Positions 13,181 through 26,209 of a stretch of DNA of 64,000 nt are shown here, one piece after another; positions within the stretch are counted from its first letter, which is position 1; each line of letters starts with the position of its first letter. Source of the DNA: Polytrichum commune (lineage: Eukaryota > Streptophyta > Polytrichopsida > Polytrichales > Polytrichaceae); assembly GCA_950295325.1 (NCBI GenBank), contig OX485805.1:46774758-46838757 (forward strand), given 5' to 3'. The translations under genes and the position numbers were made by a program. Under the pieces are notes generated by a model. The model had not been told where the DNA came from. It searched no databases and worked only from the letters and a program-made list of their open reading frames with translations.

Positions 13181-13853
13181 ATCTAGGATTTCCTGAGTTC
13201 TGAATTGTGGGCTCTCTTCTCAATGGCAGCTTCAGCAGATGGTTCATCTTTTGAAAATTATGAGGAGGCTGGAAAATTGGTGAAAGTTGCTGCTCGTGAT
13301 TGTATGCCCGCAGAGTCAGGTTCCATCATTGAATATCAATCTCGGACTGGTGTAGAGGTTTGTTTCACTGGTCTCTTGTTCAACAAAGTTCCATACATGA
13401 AGAGTATGAAATCAGGTTAAAGGAAAAGTCTTAATTAGCCTTTACACGCTGCTGTACAAACCATGGCCACAGAGAATCGTCTTTGGTATTTTCACTTATC
13501 AAAGTTCAGGAATTTTTTTGAGTCATTGCTGTCAGACACTTCAGGAATCCGTTGCTAGGGCATCTGGAGAAATTTCAAGAGGTTCTGCAACTTTGGACAT
13601 CAAATGGCTTGAAAGGCATTCTGGATGTAATGCTCCAGGTCTTCATCTGTTTTTTGTGTTTTTTTAACTTGAGGGAAACACTTATGTCTCTATACGCATT
13701 TCATAATTAATGGAAATGCTGAGGAAAACATTGCAGGTGTGCACATTTCGGTTGGTGCTTAAAAACGCTGCGTCATTGCTGGAAAATGATGACCCTGTGA
13801 AGGTGGAGGCTACAGCTGCTCTGGATAATCTTATAAATTGCCTTGTGCTTTAG
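13181..13853 (+). pseudogene. Fragment of a spliced gene, HEAT/ARM-like final block
   Basis: Three exon-like blocks follow acceptor-like AGs. Block 1 (from 13181) reads DFLSSELWALFSMAASADG with an in-frame TAG just before it. Block 2 (13545-13638) reads ESVARASGEISRGSATLDIK and ends CTCCAG before GT. Block 3 (13737-13853) reads NAASLLENDDPVKVEATAAL and ends in TAG. The phases of blocks 2 and 3 do not join into one frame, and the set has no plausible start. NDDPVKVEATAALDNLI is typical of helical repeat proteins such as importin-beta relatives, but that is a guess from a short segment. I read it as a broken 3' part of a duplicated gene. Confidence 0.4.
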
Positions 13854-14394
13854 GTTTTCCTTTGTTGCTTGGAGTGCTTGTGAAATTATGGGATGTGCTT
13901 CGTTTATTTTAAGTTCTCATCCTAGTTTCAATTTTGCATTGGCTGCAGATTTCAAGACTGAAGTTTGACTACAAGATCTGTGGACATGGCATGTAGTTGT
14001 TGTAGAGTTTTGTATGATATTTGCACATTAACATTATTTTTCTGTGATTAGCTTCAATTTTTGTGGTTACCCTTGTAAATTGCATTCTCAATTTTCTGGG
14101 ATGTCAGCAAGCTGCATGTATATATTTGAGATTATACACTTTCCGGAAGTATAGGACTTATAGACCTTGTGAAATTGTAAATTCTGCAAACATAAACTAC
14201 ATTGTGTTGAGAAACACAAACTGACTTCTATATCATACTTGAATTTCATTTCAGAGTTTACAACAATGTTTAAATTCCATACCTTTGCCTTAGGTTTATT
14301 GTTTTGATTCATTTCATGTAAGTTTAGCATTGTAGTTGAGCTTCACAATTTATGGTTGTAAGAAGAGAAATGTCCTTTATGAAAAAGAATGTTG

Positions 14395-14690
14395 TGTATA
14401 GAACCCAAAAAAATGAAGTGTATTGGAGTATAGTCAAAAGAATTGGATACTTGGAGTATAAGTATAAGTAAATTAGGGTGTTTTTTAATGATTCCTCAAA
14501 AAATTATAAGTATTGATAGGGTGTACTAAAATACAAGCATTTACCTTTATTTTGAAAAATATCATACCTTATAATCTTTTTTGCAAGGTAAATAGCCCCC
14601 CAAAAAATAGGTCCCGAACGCACGTGTATGCAAAATATAAGAGGGAGTGATCTCCCCGGGATCTCAAATTATTATGAAATATCAAAATCC
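14395..14690. repeat. Dispersed repeat, inverted partner of 49560-49815
   Basis: Shared words in order with the reverse complement of 49560-49815 include CTTATAATC, GGTAAATAGCCCCC, ATAGGTC and GTGTATGCAAAATATA. It lies next to a C-run at about 14720. No coding capacity; family unknown. Confidence 0.55.
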
Positions 14691-14699
14691 ATTGACACT

Positions 14700-17360
14700 G
14701 ACACATAAGAAGACCAAATAGCCCCCCCCCCCCCACGCCAATTCTTTTGCCTCATGAACATGGAGTGGTTACGTAGTCCAATATATTTTTAACAAGTGTC
14801 TTTTTGGTGTCTATTCCCAAATTTGCAACTAACTGCTAATATACATGTGTTTTATAAAGATAGATAACCAAATCAAGCCCGCTTTCTTTAAGGTATGTGC
14901 CATGTGGATTTAATGTGGCAATATAAGTGTTCAATTTACAATGTTTAGCTAAAACATTTAGCTAACTTAATAGGACCCCTATTTTTGAGAAGTACACAAC
15001 AAAGTTTGTAGCTAAGAATGGACAACCAAGAAACACATGTGGTACAAACGAGAATGAATTATGTGCTCAAAAAAAAAACACAGTCCTAGGTTCAATAGCT
15101 AACAAAATTGGTAGGTCTTACATCCAAATTTAACCCTTAAACATCCAAGAGGCCCCTACATGTCTTTGCATGCACAAAAACATCACATATTTGAGGTACA
15201 TAGTTTCATTTTTAGCTAATTATGTCAATATTGACCCTATCTAACATTTGCTTATCCTCCAAGTGCATTTTTTGAATCAGTTGAATACCTCATATGTCAT
15301 TAAAGATTGTAGTTCAAATACAAAATGTGGGTGCCCTTGAATGAAAATACATACAATAAATTTTTTTAACATCAATGTCATGTATGAGTATATTTTGAGT
15401 TTCTTCTTGATTTATTAAGACAATATATAAAATAAGGAATCAATCATGTAAATAAAACAGAATAAATGAAATGTAAACTTGGTGAGGCTCATATGATCTA
15501 TGTATATGCCCATGCAATTTTTAAAGGGTTAAAATGTAGGCTACACAAATTGTGAATGCATGCATGATGTTACAATAATTTAATAACATGTGGAACACTT
15601 TTCAACTCATATTTAGCACCATATATGCACTAAACATAATATACGAATAAAGGTGCAATTGTACATGCATTTGGATGTAAGGTAGATGAGGCTAATATGG
15701 ACACCTTCAACTCTATTGAATCATCCAACCGATGGATTCGAACATTTGAAGCTTGAGCATGTTGGCAATTATGAACTAAGACCAAAGAATTTGAAATCGA
15801 TGAAATCATTGAAATCAAAGTTGAGGAAAGTGTTGACCTAAGCTTTAGAATCAAAGAATCTATACTTTTCAATGTGGTGTTATAGGGGAGAACCTTTTTA
15901 TCGTTCAATGTTGTGTAAGCGGACAACATCATTAGTAGGTTCTACATGGGTCATTTGCCAATGAAAACCAAGTCGAATACCAATATTGGTTGTGTCATGT
16001 CTCTAAAGTGGTCACATGCAAGATAAAATGTTCCCAATTTGTTTATTCATTGTAGAATAGCCACAATATTAGTTGGTCAGCACCTCACAACCACATGCCG
16101 CCTCCTAATTTGCCCACCTTCGGCACAAAAATGAATTGTCATAGCTCGGTGGATAGCACTCCTTATCATGGAGGATGGTGGATGTAGTTTGACTTTTACG
16201 AAGATGATTAAAGGTGAGTTTCCATGTTGGCCCCTCGCCCACCATATTCTAGTGTGAATAAGGACAAACCAACCCAAATTTAGAGGGAATATGGTGGGGT
16301 TGGGTTCGTATGTGCCAACAAGCTACATCCATCTTCTCAATATATGAGCCCACCTACTAACCTCCTCCTCCAAGTTACCAAGGATGAAGTCTACACCATC
16401 ATTGGTTATCTTGAGTTTTCAATGGGTCTTATTCTTTCAGGATTGGCACTTGTAGGTTGAAGATTCTTTAGTAGTCACATGAAAGTCTAGGGCCATGTGT
16501 CCACTACCCTCCACATTCTAGAGGACCGCCAAAATATAGTTGGATGGTGGCTTGTGTTTTACTAACATGAGAACACCTTCGATCTACTGTGAAGACCTCA
16601 CCGAAGTTTGAGAATGAGAGATAAAAAAATTACAAGCCCACCAGAGGGGCACTTGGACATGGGCTCCCTTCACACTAGCATAGAGACAACCGAGCCAACT
16701 GAAGGCCAAAAGTGGCAGCCCAGTGGATCGCCCGAGAGAGTGTGCCGCAAGCGGAAAGGGTGGTGGCTATGGCGGAGGAGGAAAAATGTGGACGGCCATG
16801 GCCAAGGACTTGTAGTTACGGCAGCTGCTTGGGCATTGGGAATTGTGGGCGGTGGTCCCTCCCAGGCTTGGCTTCTTCTAGGATTCGGTCCAACTCAAGT
16901 TTCAACTTCGGGAATATTGTACATTCTACACGATTCAAGCTGCCATGATCGCTACATCACGACTTAGGTGTGTCTGGATTTTATAACCATTTGTGGATGA
17001 CATCGCGACAACTTGCCATCCATTCATTTGCTCAAAGCAAGATGACTCCACATGATAACCAATTCTCTTCATGACAAAATTTCCCAACCCACGCCTTCAT
17101 TGATGCCACACCATTGCACTACATCGTCTATTAGTGTGGGTGGACAATTTGCATGTAATTAAGCAATGCGGGCCACGCAATTCCCCAATCGAGGTGGACA
17201 TAATGTAGATTGAAGACTCCATATCTTCTCCTATTCTTCTTGAAGACTTTCCACCAACATCTAGGACATTAGTTCAAGGACAAGAGTAGCATAAAACAAA
17301 ACAATCGTTCAAATCAATCTTCTAGAATTATAACAAATCATGTGATTCACACAAATTTTA
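14700..17360. other. Gene-free AT-rich stretch
   Basis: Scanned on both strands; no gene, RNA or clear repeat boundary. The GC-richer patch at 16600-16960 yields overlapping frames without recognisable motifs. Confidence 0.45.
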
Positions 17361-17365
17361 AACTA

Positions 17366-17899
17366 CACGGTTTGTGGTATTTAGTGTCACGTATACTATT
17401 TGCAAATGGCCTCAACTAGATGCCTAGAGGTCTCAAAATGTCACGTTCACTAATTGCCAATGTTCTTCCATTCATCAACATAAGTAACTTCTTTAAGTAC
17501 CAAAATACCTACATTATGACATTTAGAGTAGCACATTCGGATACTTTAGATGATTGTCGTGCATTTTAGTATGCAAGGGGATAATACTTTGAGCGTACCA
17601 ATGGCAAGTGTCATGTTTTACATTTTAGTATGCAAGAAGAAGATATTCTAGAGCATACAAATGGCAAGTGTCATTTGTGTACACTTTAGTCAACTTGTAG
17701 ACCACTATGGAAATAGACATCCACCTCATACCACTATTGAACATCCTCATGCCAAGATACTAGGAAGCACACTTGAACGCCAAGTTTAATGAAACGACAC
17801 TTATGGTGAAGTTGTTAATCAACAGTGTAACCTAGGATATGCCTCAAAATAGGGTAAATGACACTATTACGCATGTGACACTAAATACCATAAGATGTG
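17366..17899. mobile_element. TA-flanked MITE, family T
   Basis: Starts CACGGTTTGTGGTATTTAG and ends, reverse complemented, CACATCTTATGGTATTTAG. TA lies on both sides (17364-17365 and 17900-17901), as expected for Tc1/mariner-type target duplication. Members at 35592-35946, 42844-43363 and fragments at 20571 and 55850 share the CACCGTTTATGGTATTTAG-like end and the phrase AGATGCCTAGAGGTCTCAAA. No transposase is encoded; mobilisation in trans is inferred. Confidence 0.75.
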
Positions 17900-18327
17900 T
17901 AAAGCTCTAGTGCGGGTTGACACATAACTTTGTCAACATTCATTCTCATCGCAAGAATTTGTGTAGGTTCAACACTACTGTAGTATGTACAATTAGGTCG
18001 CCCATGCACTGATTCATCGATATTCCACATGACTTTTAGTATTCAGTATCACAGTTTCAAAATAACATGACTTATGTTTTTCACTGTGGTTGCTACATGG
18101 ATGAATAAACAAAGTTATAAGTTTTTGTGATCTGATTTTGACCCAATGCATGCACTTCTGGGAGCTGTCTTGGGATTCATTAATTTACTCCTGGGTTGAA
18201 TCTTGCCGGGCATGGTGGCACAGCGAATCCTGGGCACTGGTCCTTCCCTGCCTCACCTTTCTCAAGGATTCCACCCGACTAAACTTTAACTTACATGCCG
18301 ACAGAAGTGTCTGAGTGAGTGTCCCAT

Positions 18328-19608
18328 GGAGGACGCTAAACACCCCCCCACGAACTTCTAGGGATTCCATATTCGGGCGGGGGCAGCCCTCCCACGAAAT
18401 TTCTGGCCCCGCCCGGATTTTTTCCAAACCCACCCGAAAATAGCTGCCCGCCCCGCCCGAAAACGAAAAAAACATTGCTCTTCCATTCTTGAAGGCCGCT
18501 TGACTACAAATCCCATATTGAGTGCACTTCACCTTCAAGGTCTCAAATCCAATATATATGAGCACTTCCACCTAGTAAATAAGTCATTAAATGGGATTTC
18601 ATTCCGGAAGTGAAACCATCAACCAAGAATGTAATTAACTTGGAAGTCAAAAAATTAGAAAATCCTCATCAACATTGAGGTTATAATTTTTATGACTTAC
18701 CATTTGAAATTGTCTTTGTCATTCTTAAATGACACTTAAATTTAGTGTGCTGATGTGGTATGTATATTTTATAATATTTTAGATAATTCTGGCTACTTTC
18801 AAGAATATTCATACGCACTTATTTATAAAATATACTTAATGGAACTAATTAATAAATTATTTTAATTACCGGATTTAATTGGAGTGAATTCCATTAATTA
18901 AATTTTAGGGTTAATTAGGCTTACTGGATATAAAAATTGAGTATTGTAATTACTGAAATTGATTGGACTTAATTGGAGTTAATTCCAGTAATTAAATTTT
19001 AGGATTAATTAGTCTTACTTAATTTGGAAAGAATACTTTCTGATTTATTTGGGATTAATTAGGATTAATCAGAATTAATTAGACATAATTACATTAAATC
19101 ACACTTAATTAGAATAAGTGCGTATGAATATTCTTGAAAGTAGCCAGAATTATCTAAAATATTATAAAATATACATACCACATCAGCACACTAAATTTAA
19201 GTGTCATTTAAGAATGACAAAGACAATTTCAAATGGTAAGTCATAAAAATTATAACCTCAATGTTGATGAGGATTTTCTAATTTTTTGACTTCCAAGTTA
19301 GTTACATTCTTGGTTGATGGTTTCATTTCCGGAACGAAATCCCATTTAATGACTTATTTACTAGGTGGAAGTGCACATATATATTGGATTTGAGACCTTG
19401 AAGGTGAAGTGCACTCAATATGGGATTTGTAGTCAAGCGGCCTTCAAGAATGGAAGAGCAATGTTTTTTTCGTTTTCGGGCGGGGCGGGCAGCTATTTTC
19501 GGGCGGGTTTGGAAAAAATCCGGGCGGGGCCAGAAATTTTGTGGGAGGGCTGCCCCCGCCCGAATATGGAATCCCTAGAAGTTCGTGGGGGGGTGTTTAG
19601 CGTCCTCC
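18328..19608. mobile_element. Foldback Mutator-like element with 496-bp terminal inverted repeats
   Basis: Arm 18328-18823 and arm 19113-19608 are reverse complements with about six mismatches in 496 positions (about 99% identity), five of them transitions. Outer ends read GGAGGACGCTAAACACC. The direct repeat GTGTCCCAT flanks the element (18319-18327 and 19609-19617). A 9-bp duplication with long terminal repeats is the hallmark of Mutator-like elements. The 289-bp spacer is AT-rich and contains an internal ~54-bp duplication (about 18874 and 18964). The two similar open frames, 18185-18571 (-) and 19365-19619 (+), are arm sequence read twice, not genes. A transcript would fold into a long hairpin. 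Non-autonomous. Confidence 0.88.
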
Positions 19609-19686
19609 GTGTCCCATGACTTTGTAACACTTTCTGTTTCCCACACTTCACGCCGCTGTTGCGTCACCACCCAAAAAAGACTATTA

Positions 19687-20568
19687 CAGTCCACCCTCTA
19701 TAAGTGTTAACATTTGGGAGTGGTAATATTGTTAACACTTATAGAAATATAGAGTTTAACAAATCAAAACATAACACGTATAAATGTAACACAAGTAAAA
19801 TATTGTTATAATACCAAATGAAGTTCCAAAATACAATTGAGGAGTCTCACTCCTCCATTTCCACTCCTGTAGGATGGAAGAAGGCATCTATAGAGGTCTG
19901 AACTCTGAAGCCTGAACTCTGAAGCCTTCCCCATCTCTACTATCCTAGATTAAATTGAAAGACAGATGCAAACTGACTCTAAACCACAAGGACACAAACC
20001 CTATCCACAAAAAATAATACAGCACCCTCAAAATTAATCAGACAAAACTCGCCGCCGCTGCCGCAGGAGACTTGGAAGGCAGATTTCGGCCAACCATAAC
20101 TCACTCGTTAGAAGTCGGAATTCGACAAAACTACTACCATTGGAATCGTCTCCTCAATAGCTTTCTAATGGTATGTGATTCGCCCTACAAGTCTGAAATT
20201 CGAAGACAACATTCTCAGAAATTCGAACGCTGGTAGACTGGCTCAACCTGCTAGGGTAAACTGAGTTGACGAGGGAGGGACTTGCAGTCAATATCCTAAA
20301 CCCTAATAATTTCTAAATGGGGGGTATGTTACAGTATGTTACAGTATATTACATGTGCTATGTTACATTATATTGTATTGTATGGTATTATATAGTATAA
20401 TAATAAGTTAACAGATATAGAGGGCAAAATTACAAAGAGGGGAGTAGCCAATCAGTTAACACTTAACACTTAACGTTATTGTAGTCTCCCCAAGTAGGGA
20501 GTAGAAAAAATGTTAACACTTATGGAATTTTAACACTTATAGAGGTAACACTTATAGAGGGTGGACTG
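19687..20568. mobile_element. Pogo-like (Tc1/mariner) non-autonomous element
   Basis: The 23-bp ends beginning CAGTCCACCCTCTATAAG are perfect inverted repeats (19687 onward and up to 20568), flanked by TA at 19685-19686 and 20569-20570. The form CAGT...CCTCTATAA is that of plant pogo-like ends (Lemi1 type; established knowledge). The right end carries three subterminal copies of AACACTTATRGA-like sequence and the left end at least two, a usual layout for transposase binding sites. The interior has no transposase frame. A family-T MITE end starts immediately at the right TA. Confidence 0.75.
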
Positions 20569-20570
20569 TA

Positions 20571-20690
20571 CACCGTTTATGGTATTTATTGTCACGTACA
20601 CTATTTGCAGAGGTCTAAACTAGATGCCTAGAGGTTGCCTAGAGGTCTCAAAGCGTCATGCCCACTAAATGTCAATATTATTATATTCAC
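20571..20690. mobile_element. Fragment of a family-T MITE
   Basis: CACCGTTTATGGTATTTA follows the TA shared with the pogo-like element, then AACTAGATGCCTAGAGG as in other members. Similarity fades after about 20690, and no right end is seen nearby. Confidence 0.6.
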
Positions 20691-20699
20691 CAAGCATGC

Positions 20700-22350
20700 A
20701 ATACTTAAACACTTTTACTCAAGCATGGAAGGAGGTCACCAAATAGGCTGGATGCTCGAGAAATGGAAGGTGATTGTGTTGGCGAAGTTCAGCGAGTACC
20801 AATCGATGACACAAATTTAATTTGAACCCGCTGTCACATGGAAGTGTGCATTAATTTTTCATGCCATACATGTGCTTGATAAGTGTGGATCATGAAGATT
20901 GCAATTTTAAAATTGTGATGTTATACAAACATGACTAGGTTTTATTCCATTTCATGTGGAAGTCGCAAGTTATATGTCATGTTGATATTTAGAATAATGT
21001 AGATTGGCATTATTCTTAATTGGCAAATACTTATCTTAACCTAGGTACACGAACATGTGAATAAGACCAATAAAGACTAGCCAAGGTAAGGTGATATCCA
21101 TTATTTTTTTGTGCAATAACTCCAACACTTGTTTTTATAATCTCTTGCTTGCCTTATAATTCCATGGTGACATCACCTTGGATGTCTACTTTGGGATATG
21201 GTCGACTCATTTGTACAAATCAAGAGTTTTGTTGATTCTGAAAGTACTTGGACATTGGGCATAGCTTGGGTTTCCCCCTCTAAACATGCGGTTTCATCCA
21301 TTTTTAATCTACGAATAACTTTACTATATAGCAAACTTCTTTGAGCCCCAATTAATGCGGTTTGAAAGCAACCCTTTAGTTGTTTTTTCCTTAACTTTTG
21401 TGTTCAAATTTGGTTGTAGCGGGGTTTAAGAATTATTTTCTTTACTTGGCCAGTCTTTGATCAGGCCACTAGTAGTATGGATACCACATGATCAAATCAA
21501 GAAATGCCACAGTTAAAGATGTACCCACAAGGCCCTAACAATATCTTTGCAATCATGTAGGTATAATGCAATAAAAATCACCAAACATCTATTAAGTTAC
21601 CGATCCACCCGAGGGTGGATTCTTCATAGTACGTATGAAGTAACGTGAGTATAAGAAGATGTATATTTGAGGCATTAGTGTACATAGTATACATAAGGAA
21701 GACGTATTAATTCTATTAGGACTACCAAACTTGATTTTCTAGGTGGTTAGGGGCTAATGGAACTCTCTTGTTATTGCCATATTAAATATGGAAGAGGAAT
21801 GTTGATTGATTTATTTATTTACGTTTATTGACACATGAGGAGGGCATATGTTTTGATTTTTTAGGAATGCCAAACCATATTTTCTTTTGCACTATTACAC
21901 TCTCACTAAAATTACATGAACCTACACAAATTAGTACAATTTTAACAATAAGACCGATAACAATTTCATGAGAAACTATATCAGTTGTAGTTTTAATGCT
22001 CCTAAAAAAACACATGTGCCCATAGAAAGGCATCTAAACATCCTTGATCATTGCAAATAAATTATGGAACAACAATCAACGTACTAACTTGAAGGAACAA
22101 GTCATGTCAACAAGATTCATGTAGTAATGTGTATGTCAACATGAGACATCACTACACAAGACTGTTGACATGGCTTGTTCGCATGACATGTGATGATGTG
22201 TATGTGAACAACTCATGTGTAAAGCTATGTGTCTTGGAGGAGATAAATCATATAATCAAGATTCATGATGTTATTTTGATATATTTGATAGGTTTGGTTT
22301 CATGACACATAACAAGGGGACGATAGTACATGCTTGTCCCCTATATTTTG
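20700..22350. other. Gene-free stretch
   Basis: No gene supported on either strand; AT-rich sequence with only short frames. Confidence 0.45.
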
Positions 22351-22582
22351 GGAGAGAGAGATTTATCACATATGAGAGCACCTCTCATCTATCTAACATA
22401 AAATTTGGACTTGTCCCCTATAGGTTTGTGGTTGTGTCATCTCAAATGGCTTGGACTAGACTAATTCAAAGTTTTTTAAACTAATTCCAATGTCAAATCA
22501 CCTTATAAAAATAACCTCCAAGCCTAATGTTGTTTTGGTGGATGAATTAGAGTTACACTCGTATGCAATAATTCCCTCTCTC
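22351..22582. mobile_element. MITE with GA-rich ends, family G
   Basis: Left end GGAGAGAGAGATTTATCACA and right end ATAATTCCCTCTCTCC are inverted repeats. The ~50-bp terminal blocks also share CTCTCATC-type words. The same layout and internal phrase (AATGTCAAATCA / GGTGTCAAATCA) recur at 51795-52040. No coding capacity. Confidence 0.6.
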
Positions 22583-25500
22583 CTATAGATTGGTTGATGA
22601 TCTATCCCAATTTAAGCTCACTAGATTAATTAAGGGTCTTTGTCATGGACTCAAGGATTGATTTGGCTAGAATTAACAATCGTTGGACTCTACTATAGTA
22701 AACAATGTTCCCCCTGCCCTATAACCTTGTAATGGTGAAGACCCTTGACTCTCATCCAAAGGCCGTGCCATGGGTGTTGGGAAAGCCATTTTATGTAATC
22801 TTGGGCCCTCAAGCATAGTGTGAAGTGAGAATGAACCATGTTGCAGGACCATTACATATTTTGTTGGCGGAAAAAAGGGGAGGATGTGGTTCAATATAAT
22901 AGGTCTCATAGTTTATAAATTTGAGAGAATTACTTGGTGGTGTTTGTCTGTCCTAGAATATATTTTGGAATCTGCCTTGCAGTCTATCCTGAAATCTGTC
23001 CTATTGGAATTTTTTTTATTAAAAATGTCATGGTCTCTCGGAATCTGCGTTAGGCCCACCTCATGGAGGTGGGTCTGACACAAATTCTTGTAGACCATGC
23101 ATCCTTATCCACAACATGCCATGTAGGACTCCATGTAGACTTTTCATCCACGAACTTTTCTTTGGACATTTAGGCCTTCACCTCCTAGTGTGAAGTGAAC
23201 TTGGACGGTCTCCGCCTCTACGACCAATGAGAGCTCTTACATTGCCATGGTCAGGGGCCTTCAGCCTTGTGTGTGAAGTGGCCCTAAGATTGTCTTGGAG
23301 TGGCTTGATGCCGGCTTGATCAGGAGTTGATCGCCTTAAGCTTACCTGGTTCTAATCAGCTGCAAGTTGGAAGCAGAGGTGCCCTTAATTAAGGGACTCT
23401 CATGCATGTCATTCCTTTCTGACTAATCCATAGTAATGCTCTTAGAAATTCTTCATAGGCATCTACATCCTCTGATGCTTAGGGGGTCGTATGCATGGGA
23501 TTCAAAATTTTGCATAGATTCTTTGGACTTGCTTTTGGAATGGTGTCCTCGTTGCACTCTTGGCTGATAGTAAGCCATGGTGTTGTCAAGAATCTTTCAA
23601 TGGAACACAAACATCAGTAGTAATTTGGATCCTTTTGTGGATCAATATACAAGTTGATTGTAGTTTTTTGCAAATATATGGCTAAACCTAACAATGTGCA
23701 AATTTAGGGCTATATTTTTCACCTTTACATCACTTTGGAAGGTGTTTCAGATTGTATCTCAATTTCAACGAATATACAGTCTCTCAACTATTAGAAGGTT
23801 GCTAGTTGCTCACTACTATCTTGAAAAGGAGAAAAAGAGCACATACAAATGTGTGCTTTAATTTTTAATTAAGGAAAAATATGATTCCGTTTGCAACGAA
23901 CTTCATTTATTCAACCAAGGTGCCACAACACTTGTTCACATGTGCAATTGTCAATCATAAAATTATACGAGCATATGAAAGTCTACCTCTCTGACCGTTT
24001 ATTAAACAAGTTTGTGGAAGGTGCAATGTGGTGTATAGCAAACAACATCACAAACTTTAGCAAGTTGGGGTAAACAAATATAAGCAATCAAGCCTTCTTT
24101 TTGGTGGAAATAGTTGGGTTTTATGGCCTAAATTATTTTAAAATAATTATCAAAATGCCTAGATGTTGGCAAATTTGGTGCATTGGAAAGCTCAATCCAA
24201 ACTCATGAATGAATGGAAATCAAGTTACATTACATGGATTTGTGTGTAGGATATGCTATGTCATGACATGGATGAATACACGGGTAGATCACTCCATTGT
24301 CAAGTTGAACACCATGTGCGACCAAAAAAAATCTTCTTTTGGTAAGTTGCACCACCAAAATGGGTCAAAATTTTATCAAATTTTTTTCATGAGTAGATAT
24401 ACACAGCACCTATGACATAGTCAAAAGTGGTAACTAAATTTAATGATTTGTTTTTTTCATAAAACATACCATTTCTAACTAGAATGACATAGAATTGAAC
24501 TAAAACAATTACTAAAAAAAATAAAGATGACTAAAAATTTCAAAAAAGTATTCAAAAGATACTATCAATGGTTATGTATATGTAGAAAAAATATCATAAA
24601 TTTTAAAATTATATATGGCATGTAATATAGGGGTAGCAAACTTTGTCCGCACGTGGTGTCAACTTGACAATGAAGTGACCTCCCCGTGGATGAATATACA
24701 TATACAAATTTTCTTGATTTTCCATAAAATTTTGTACGGACCGCCTTAGCCTTTTTTTGAAATTAGTTATTTATGGGGAAAAGAATGTCCAACATTCCAT
24801 CAACCTTCGGTATAGTTTATGATTGATTTGTCTCAAATTCCACCCAGTAGACCACTTTGAGATCCATGATGCTATTTCCAAAGTCAAATCTATTAGAAAG
24901 GGGAAACCTCCAAGCCGCAAGGGTTCTCGACATTTTTCACCTTTAGCTTGGATGGTTGTAAGAAATCAACTTCTTGGGATACACAAAGACCCGAAGGTTT
25001 AAGGTATGGTGTGCCTAAATTGTTGTTTAGTCTTAAATGGACACATGTATATGAGTGGTGTACGATACATTTGTTGAACAAAGATCGGACTACATGTTGA
25101 ATATGTGTTAATCATTCTAGATGCTATAGTCCACATAAGCAGAGGGAGAGATCTATATGATCATATTAATAACTTATAGAATTTGCACTTTGACAATGCA
25201 TAAGATACTCATACAAACTCCGAAAACTATGAGGTAAGTGGTTCCAGACATGATTTTGATATGCTAATCATCTCACACTAATTACATGTTTCTTATCCTA
25301 CGAGAAGTGGGTGCAAAGAGAAAAGTGTCCATTGGACTCGCACTCACTCGCTTACCATCGTACCTAATGTCATGCTTTTCAGACTTTGTGAGAAATCAAA
25401 CCACATGCACGATGAGGACCTTACCCTAAAGTCTCGATGTTGCTGAAATTCCATGGTAAATCTTCATTGAACATGGTCTGAGTCCACTACAAGTACCAAA

Positions 25501-25660
25501 TCTTCTCTTATTTTCTTGCTAGCGAAGATTGAACTGGAGAAAATAATTGAATCTTCATGACCACATCTTCATATTATGTACCTACTTTCTCTCAATTCGA
25601 CCATGAAATTTGCATTAGCTTATCTCACAAAGGCTACTGCACTCCACCATTCTAGAGAAT
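22583..25660. other. Gene-free stretch with hAT-like end motifs
   Basis: No gene supported. AGTGTGAAGTGAG at about 22815 and GTGTGTGAAGTGGCCCTAA ending at about 23295 resemble the end motif at 51325-51354. They may be remnants of one element family, but no target duplication is visible. Confidence 0.35.
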
Positions 25661-25667
25661 TATCTTA

Positions 25668-26206
25668 TTTTGTCTAATTAGTGTGGGTTGCATTAGGAGT
25701 TATACATTGCTAAAACATTTTATTGAAAATATCACTTTTTACTTAAATAACATCATTACACTAAATAGGATATTTAGTGTTTGATGCACTAAATATGAAT
25801 GCATACACTACATATCAATAACCTTACGAAAGTAAGTAACATTAAATGTAAACTCAAACACTAAATATCAACTATGATAATATGTGGAAGTTACATGTTT
25901 GAATTTAATGTCACTAAGGATATGAAAAAAAAATGATATAATAAAGGAGGTGGCAATAGGGAAGGTAGCGGCACATTTATATCTAGTAACACTAATTGTC
26001 AAGGAATTGAATTTAGTGTTGAGTAGGGTAGGGTGGTAACAACACTAAATATAATCAAACACTAAATATAATCAAACACTAAATATCTTATTTAGTGTAG
26101 TTAGTATGCACACCAAAGATTATAATATAACTTAGTTGTCTAGAAAATGATAATTACTGTCAGTAACACGTAACTGCGAATGGTATCCCACACTAATTAG
26201 ACAAAA
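25668..26206. mobile_element. Stowaway-like MITE hosting a second MITE
   Basis: Perfect 20-bp inverted ends (TTTTGTCTAATTAGTGTGGG and its reverse complement) are flanked by TA at 25666-25667 and 26207-26208. Within it, 25759-26097 is another element with ends CACTAAATARGATATTTAG, also flanked by TA. The inner element therefore inserted into the outer one later. No coding capacity. Confidence 0.75.
25759..26097. mobile_element. Inner TA-flanked MITE
   Basis: The ends CACTAAATAGGATATTTAG... and, reverse complemented, CACTAAATAAGATATTTAG... match over about 28 bases with one mismatch. TA lies at 25757-25758 and 26098-26099. The right end carries a short tandem duplication of ATAATCAAACACTAAAT. 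Confidence 0.75.
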
Positions 26207-26209
26207 TAT

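Noticed and set aside
18185-19619. Pair of similar proteins on opposite strands
   Set aside because: Both are readings of the terminal inverted repeat arms of one transposon.
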